In this document: positions 5,556-9,026 of the stretch, one piece after another
How the letters are laid out: each line of letters opens with the position of its first letter
How positions within the stretch are numbered: the first letter of the stretch is position 1
From: Lachnospiraceae bacterium UBA3772
GTDB lineage: Bacteria; Bacillota; Clostridia; Lachnospirales; Lachnospiraceae
Assembly: GCA_002371025.1 (NCBI GenBank)
Contig: DFFQ01000182.1
Span: forward strand, 1 to 9,026
Reading direction: 5' to 3'
DNA length: 9,026 bases
The notes under the pieces: generated by a model
What the model saw: only the letters and a program-made list of their open reading frames with translations
Databases searched by the model: none
Told to the model about the DNA's origin: nothing
Program-made: the position numbers and the translations under genes

Positions 5556-7058
5556 ATGGAGAAGCTATATAAAGCAATTGATGATCTATTATCTTATGGA
5601 CTTAATAAGGGACTTATCGATAAGGATGAGGTTATTTATTCAAGAAACCTGATCTTAGACCTTTTTAAGGAAGATGACTATGTAGAACAGTGTGAAGTTT
5701 GTGATAGAGAAGTTGACCTTGCAGACACCCTTCAGATTCTTCTTGATATTGCTGTAGAGAGAGGCTTAGTAGAAGACAGCGTTGTATATCGTGATCTCTT
5801 TGATGCACGTATCATGAACTGTATTGAGCCAAGACCATCACAGCTTATTTCAAAATTTAATGATCTTTACAAAGAATCACCTGAGAAAGCAACTGAATAT
5901 TTTTATGATTTCAGTAGAAATACAAATTATATCCGTGTAGACAGAATCATAAAGGACATGAGATGGAAGGTACCATCTATTTATGGAGATATAGATATTT
6001 CTATTAATCTTTCTAAACCTGAGAAAGATCCTAAGGCAATTGCTGCTGCCAGAAATATGAAAAACAGTTCTTATCCAAAATGCCAGCTCTGCGTTGAAAA
6101 TGTTGGCTATGCAGGAAGAGCTAATCATCCTGGAAGAACAAATCACAGGATCATTCCTATAAGAATTAATGATTCTGACTGGGGGTTCCAATATTCACCT
6201 TATGTTTATTATAACGAGCATTGTATTGTATTTAACCAGCAGCATATCCCTATGAAGATTGAGAGGGAAACATTTAAGAAGCTTTTTGATTTTGTAGAGC
6301 TTTTTCCTCATTATTTCCTTGGTTCTAATGCAGATCTTCCAATTGTTGGCGGATCAATCCTTTCCCATGATCATTATCAGGGTGGACATTATGAATTCGC
6401 TATGGCTAAGGCAGCAGTAGAAAAAGATTTTAAGATATCTGGTTATGAAGATGTAGACTGTGGAATTGTTAACTGGCCTTTATCAGTTATCCGTATCAGC
6501 TCTCTTAATCCTGACAGACTTATTGATCTTGCTACTTATATTCTCGATAAATGGAGAGGATATTCTGATGAAGAAGCATTTATATATGCTGAAACTGAAG
6601 GAGTTCCTCATAATACAATAACTCCTATTGCAAGAAAGAGAGGAGACAAGTTCGAACTTGATCTTGCTCTTAGAAATAATATAACAACAGAGGAATGTCC
6701 TCTTGGTGTTTATCACCCACATGCTGAGTATCATCACATAAAGAAAGAGAACATAGGGCTTATTGAAGTTATGGGTCTTGCTGTTCTTCCTGCAAGATTA
6801 AAGCAGGAGATCTTTGTTGAATTACGTGAAGCCATACTTAAGGGCACGGATTTAAGAAGTACAGAAACACTTAAGTCTCATGCTGAGTGGGCTGAAGATT
6901 TTATTAAGAATTATGATGAAATTAACGAAGAAAATATCGATAATATCCTTAAGGATGAGATTGGTAAAGTATTCGTTGGAGTTCTGGAAGATGCAGGTGT
7001 ATTTAAGAGAACAGCTGAAGGAAAAGCAGCATTCCAGAGATTTATAGATGGATTATAA
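5556..7058 (+). CDS. galT: UDP-glucose--hexose-1-phosphate uridylyltransferase (Firmicutes long type)
   Basis: GalT transfers UMP from UDP-glucose to galactose-1-phosphate, giving UDP-galactose and glucose-1-phosphate in the cytoplasm (Leloir pathway). The 500-residue length and the KCQLCVENVGYAGR (176-188) and NHRIIP (196-201) segments are typical of the long Firmicutes GalT, not the roughly 350-residue E. coli type. The active-site segment SHDHYQGG spans 270-277; by analogy with HxHxQ in other GalTs, His273 is the likely uridylylated nucleophile. A longer reading from ATG 5517 is rejected: ATG 5556 has GGAGG (5544-5548) at ideal spacing, gives the usual MEKLY-type start, and the predicted transcript begins at about 5519. 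It is the first gene of the galT-galK-galE operon, 48 bp before galK. Confidence 0.96.
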   Translation: MEKLYKAIDDLLSYGLNKGLIDKDEVIYSRNLILDLFKEDDYVEQCEVCDREVDLADTLQILLDIAVERGLVEDSVVYRDLFDARIMNCIEPRPSQLISKFNDLYKESPEKATEYFYDFSRNTNYIRVDRIIKDMRWKVPSIYGDIDISINLSKPEKDPKAIAAARNMKNSSYPKCQLCVENVGYAGRANHPGRTNHRIIPIRINDSDWGFQYSPYVYYNEHCIVFNQQHIPMKIERETFKKLFDFVELFPHYFLGSNADLPIVGGSILSHDHYQGGHYEFAMAKAAVEKDFKISGYEDVDCGIVNWPLSVIRISSLNPDRLIDLATYILDKWRGYSDEEAFIYAETEGVPHNTITPIARKRGDKFELDLALRNNITTEECPLGVYHPHAEYHHIKKENIGLIEVMGLAVLPARLKQEIFVELREAILKGTDLRSTETLKSHAEWAEDFIKNYDEINEENIDNILKDEIGKVFVGVLEDAGVFKRTAEGKAAFQRFIDGL

Positions 7059-7061
7059 AAT

Positions 7062-7076
7062 GAGCTTAAATAGCTC
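7062..7076 (+). other. Small hairpin between galT and galK
   Basis: GAGCT (7062-7066) and AGCTC (7072-7076) form a 5-bp stem with a 5-nt loop, 4 bp after the galT stop, followed by GGTTT rather than a real T tract. It is too weak for a terminator. It could modestly shield the galT 3' end in a processed mRNA, or be chance. Confidence 0.3.
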
Positions 7077-7106
7077 GGTTTAGTATCATTTTCCAGGAGG
7101 AATATT

Positions 7107-8297
7107 ATGAAAGAGAAGTTACTTGAAAAATTTTATGAAGTATTTGGACGCGAAGGAGAAGAACCAGGTGTTTATTTTGCTCCAGGACGTGTAAATCTTA
7201 TTGGTGAACATACTGATTATAACGGCGGACACGTATTCCCATGTGCTCTTACAATTGGTACATATGGTGTTGCCAGAAAGAGAAATGACAGTAAGCTTCG
7301 TTTCTATTCTCTTAATTTTGAGGATAAGGGAGTGATTGAATCTTCAATCATTGATCTTAAGCCTGAGAAGGAAGCTGATTGGACTAATTATCCAAAGGGT
7401 ATCATCTGGACTTTTAATGAAAGAAATTACACAATCCCATATGGTTTTGATCTTTTACTTTTTGGAAACATCCCTAATGGATCAGGTCTTTCATCTTCTG
7501 CATCAGTAGAGGTACTTACAGGATTCATCCTTAGAGATTTTTATAAAGATAATAAGACATTTGATAATATCTCAAATGAAGAACTTGCTATTATCGGTCA
7601 GTTCTCAGAGAATAATTTCAATGGCGTAAACTGTGGTATCATGGATCAGTTCGCTATTGCAATGGGTAAGAAGGATAATGCCATCTTCCTTGATACAGCC
7701 ACTCTTAAGTTTGAGTATGCTCCTGTTAAGCTTGAAGGAATGAAGCTTGTTATTGCTTGTTCAAATAAGAAGAGAGGACTTGCGGATTCAAAATATAATG
7801 AAAGAAGATCAGAATGTGAGACAGCTCTTAAAGAGTTACAGAATATAAATCCAAATCTTAATTCTCTTGGTGAACTTACAGAGGAAGAATTTGAAAAACT
7901 TAAGTCAGGTATTTCTGATCCTGTCAGAGTTAAGAGAGCTAAACACGCTGTTTATGAGAATCAGAGAACAGTTAAAGCTGTTGCAGCATTAAAAGAAAAT
8001 GATATAATTGAGTTTGGCCGTCTTATGAACCAGAGCCATGAATCTCTTTCAAAGGATTATGAAGTTACAGGCGTTGAGCTTGATACTCTTGTTGAAGAAG
8101 CATGGAAGATAGATGGCGTTATAGGATCTCGTATGACAGGTGCAGGATTTGGTGGATGTACAGTAAGTATCGTTAAAGATGAAGCTGTTGATGCATTTAT
8201 CAAGAATGTAGGAGATGCATATGAGAAGAAGATTGGATATGCAGCTGATTTCTATGTAGTTGAGATTGGTGATGGTCCAAAGAGAATAATCTTATAA
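7107..8297 (+). CDS. galK: Galactokinase
   Basis: GalK phosphorylates alpha-D-galactose with ATP to galactose-1-phosphate, the substrate of the GalT encoded just upstream. The 396-residue protein has all GHMP-kinase landmarks: the galactokinase signature GRVNLIGEHTDYNGG at 27-41, the ATP-binding loop IPNGSGLSSSAS at 122-133, GIMDQF with the catalytic-base Asp180, and the C-terminal GSRMTGAGFGG at 340-350. Length is normal for bacterial GalK (380-400). ATG is preceded by AGGAGG at 7095-7100 with 6-bp spacing. It is the middle gene of the operon and shares with galT and galE a codon style rich in CTT for leucine. Confidence 0.98.
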   Translation: MKEKLLEKFYEVFGREGEEPGVYFAPGRVNLIGEHTDYNGGHVFPCALTIGTYGVARKRNDSKLRFYSLNFEDKGVIESSIIDLKPEKEADWTNYPKGIIWTFNERNYTIPYGFDLLLFGNIPNGSGLSSSASVEVLTGFILRDFYKDNKTFDNISNEELAIIGQFSENNFNGVNCGIMDQFAIAMGKKDNAIFLDTATLKFEYAPVKLEGMKLVIACSNKKRGLADSKYNERRSECETALKELQNINPNLNSLGELTEEEFEKLKSGISDPVRVKRAKHAVYENQRTVKAVAALKENDIIEFGRLMNQSHESLSKDYEVTGVELDTLVEEAWKIDGVIGSRMTGAGFGGCTVSIVKDEAVDAFIKNVGDAYEKKIGYAADFYVVEIGDGPKRIIL

Positions 8298-8330
8298 TAT
8301 ATAGTCTTTGACTAATGGAGGTATTTATTT

Positions 8331-9026
8331 ATGAAAATTCTTGTAACAGGTGGTACAGGATATATCGGATCTCACGCTTGCGTTGAGCTTCTTAATGCAG
8401 GACATGAAGTAGTAGTTTTTGATAACCTTTATAATTCTAAAGAGGACGCCATCGATAGAATTAAGAAGATCACAGGAAAGGATCTTAAATTCTACAAAGC
8501 AGATATGCTTGACGTAGAATCAATGAGAGTTGTATTTGAAGAGAATAAGTTTGACTGTGTTATTCATTTTGCAGGGCTTAAGGCTGTTGGTGAATCAGTT
8601 GCAAAACCACTTCTTTATTATGAAAACAACATTTCAGGTACTATAAACCTTTGCAAATTAATGAATGAATATGGATGTAAGAGAATAGTTTTTTCTTCAT
8701 CAGCTACTGTTTATGGTTCACCAAAGACAGTTCCTATTACAGAGGATTTTCCACTTTCAACAACAAATCCTTATGGTTCAACAAAGCTTATGCTTGAGAG
8801 AGTTCTTTCAGATCTCACTGTAGCTGATAAGGAATGGAGTGTTGTACTTCTTAGATACTTTAATCCAATCGGTGCTCATGAGAGCGGCCTTCTCGGAGAG
8901 GCTCCAAACGGAATTCCAAATAATCTTATGCCTTATATCATGCAGGTTGCAGTTGGTAACCTTCCAGAACTTGGCGTATTTGGTGATGACTATGATACAC
9001 CAGATGGAACAGGTGTAAGAGATTAT
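8331..9026 (+). CDS. galE: UDP-glucose 4-epimerase, N-terminal part (3' end outside window)
   Basis: GalE interconverts UDP-galactose and UDP-glucose with bound NAD+, closing the Leloir cycle and supplying UDP-galactose for polysaccharides. The window holds 232 codons with no stop, about two thirds of a typical 330-340-residue enzyme. Visible short-chain dehydrogenase features are the NAD-binding GGTGYIGSH at 7-15, HFAGLKAVGES at 79-89, SSSATVYG at 122-129 (catalytic Ser near 124), and the catalytic YxxxK as Tyr148 and Lys152 in NPYGSTK. RYFNPIGAHESG and GDDYDTPDGTGVRDY also fit GalE closely. GGAGGT (8317-8322) lies 8 bp before ATG, and the gap after galK is 33 bp with no terminator, so it is the third gene of the operon. 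Confidence 0.97.
   Translation, partial: MKILVTGGTGYIGSHACVELLNAGHEVVVFDNLYNSKEDAIDRIKKITGKDLKFYKADMLDVESMRVVFEENKFDCVIHFAGLKAVGESVAKPLLYYENNISGTINLCKLMNEYGCKRIVFSSSATVYGSPKTVPITEDFPLSTTNPYGSTKLMLERVLSDLTVADKEWSVVLLRYFNPIGAHESGLLGEAPNGIPNNLMPYIMQVAVGNLPELGVFGDDYDTPDGTGVRDY

Noticed and set aside
5517..5558. ATG 5517 as the galT start
   Set aside because: It overlaps the predicted transcription start region and lacks a ribosome binding site; ATG 5556 has GGAGG at correct spacing and gives the normal N-terminus.
5877..6737. Two minus-strand open frames (5877-6191 and 6483-6737) over galT
   Set aside because: Both are antisense shadows of a well-conserved GalT sequence and have no recognisable domains.

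Overview
The window looks like ordinary chromosomal DNA of a low-GC Gram-positive anaerobe. The best guess is a Lachnospiraceae-type Clostridium relative (Butyrivibrio, Pseudobutyrivibrio or Roseburia-like). This rests on AT-rich codon use, strong AGGAGG-type ribosome binding sites, the long Firmicutes form of GalT, a class B sortase, and the U32 peptidase / FtsW-like / PbpA-type neighbourhood. The taxon is inferred from gene content and style; no marker gene proves it. All protein genes lie on the + strand and the only minus-strand gene is a tRNA.

Region 1 (1-3351) is the end of a likely cell-envelope operon. It holds the C-terminal part of a U32-family protein, an FtsW/RodA/SpoVE-type SEDS membrane glycosyltransferase, and a monofunctional penicillin-binding transpeptidase. 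The transpeptidase begins inside the end of the SEDS gene, apparently at a TTG codon. The last two genes form the usual polymerase plus transpeptidase pair for septal, elongation or spore peptidoglycan.

Region 2 (3352-4841) starts with a good extended -10 promoter. A NUDIX hydrolase and a class B sortase follow.

Region 3 (4842-5555) holds a tRNA-Leu(CAA) on the minus strand with its own near-consensus promoter, then an 81-residue protein I do not recognise, then a rho-independent terminator. A regulatory-looking spacer follows, with three TTTGCCAAAA repeats at an exact 21-bp period, an imperfect dyad and the gal promoter.

Region 4 (5556 to the right edge) is the Leloir pathway operon galT-galK-galE, with galE cut by the window edge. 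GalK phosphorylates galactose, GalT exchanges galactose-1-phosphate with UDP-glucose, and GalE returns UDP-galactose to UDP-glucose.

I found no mobile element, CRISPR array, phage gene or defence system, and nothing I would call a new system. The points most worth a second look are the 21-bp repeats upstream of the gal promoter, the tRNA lying antisense between two + strand genes with intertwined control signals, the non-ATG overlapping start of the transpeptidase, and the apparent loss of cysteines in the U32 C-terminal domain.
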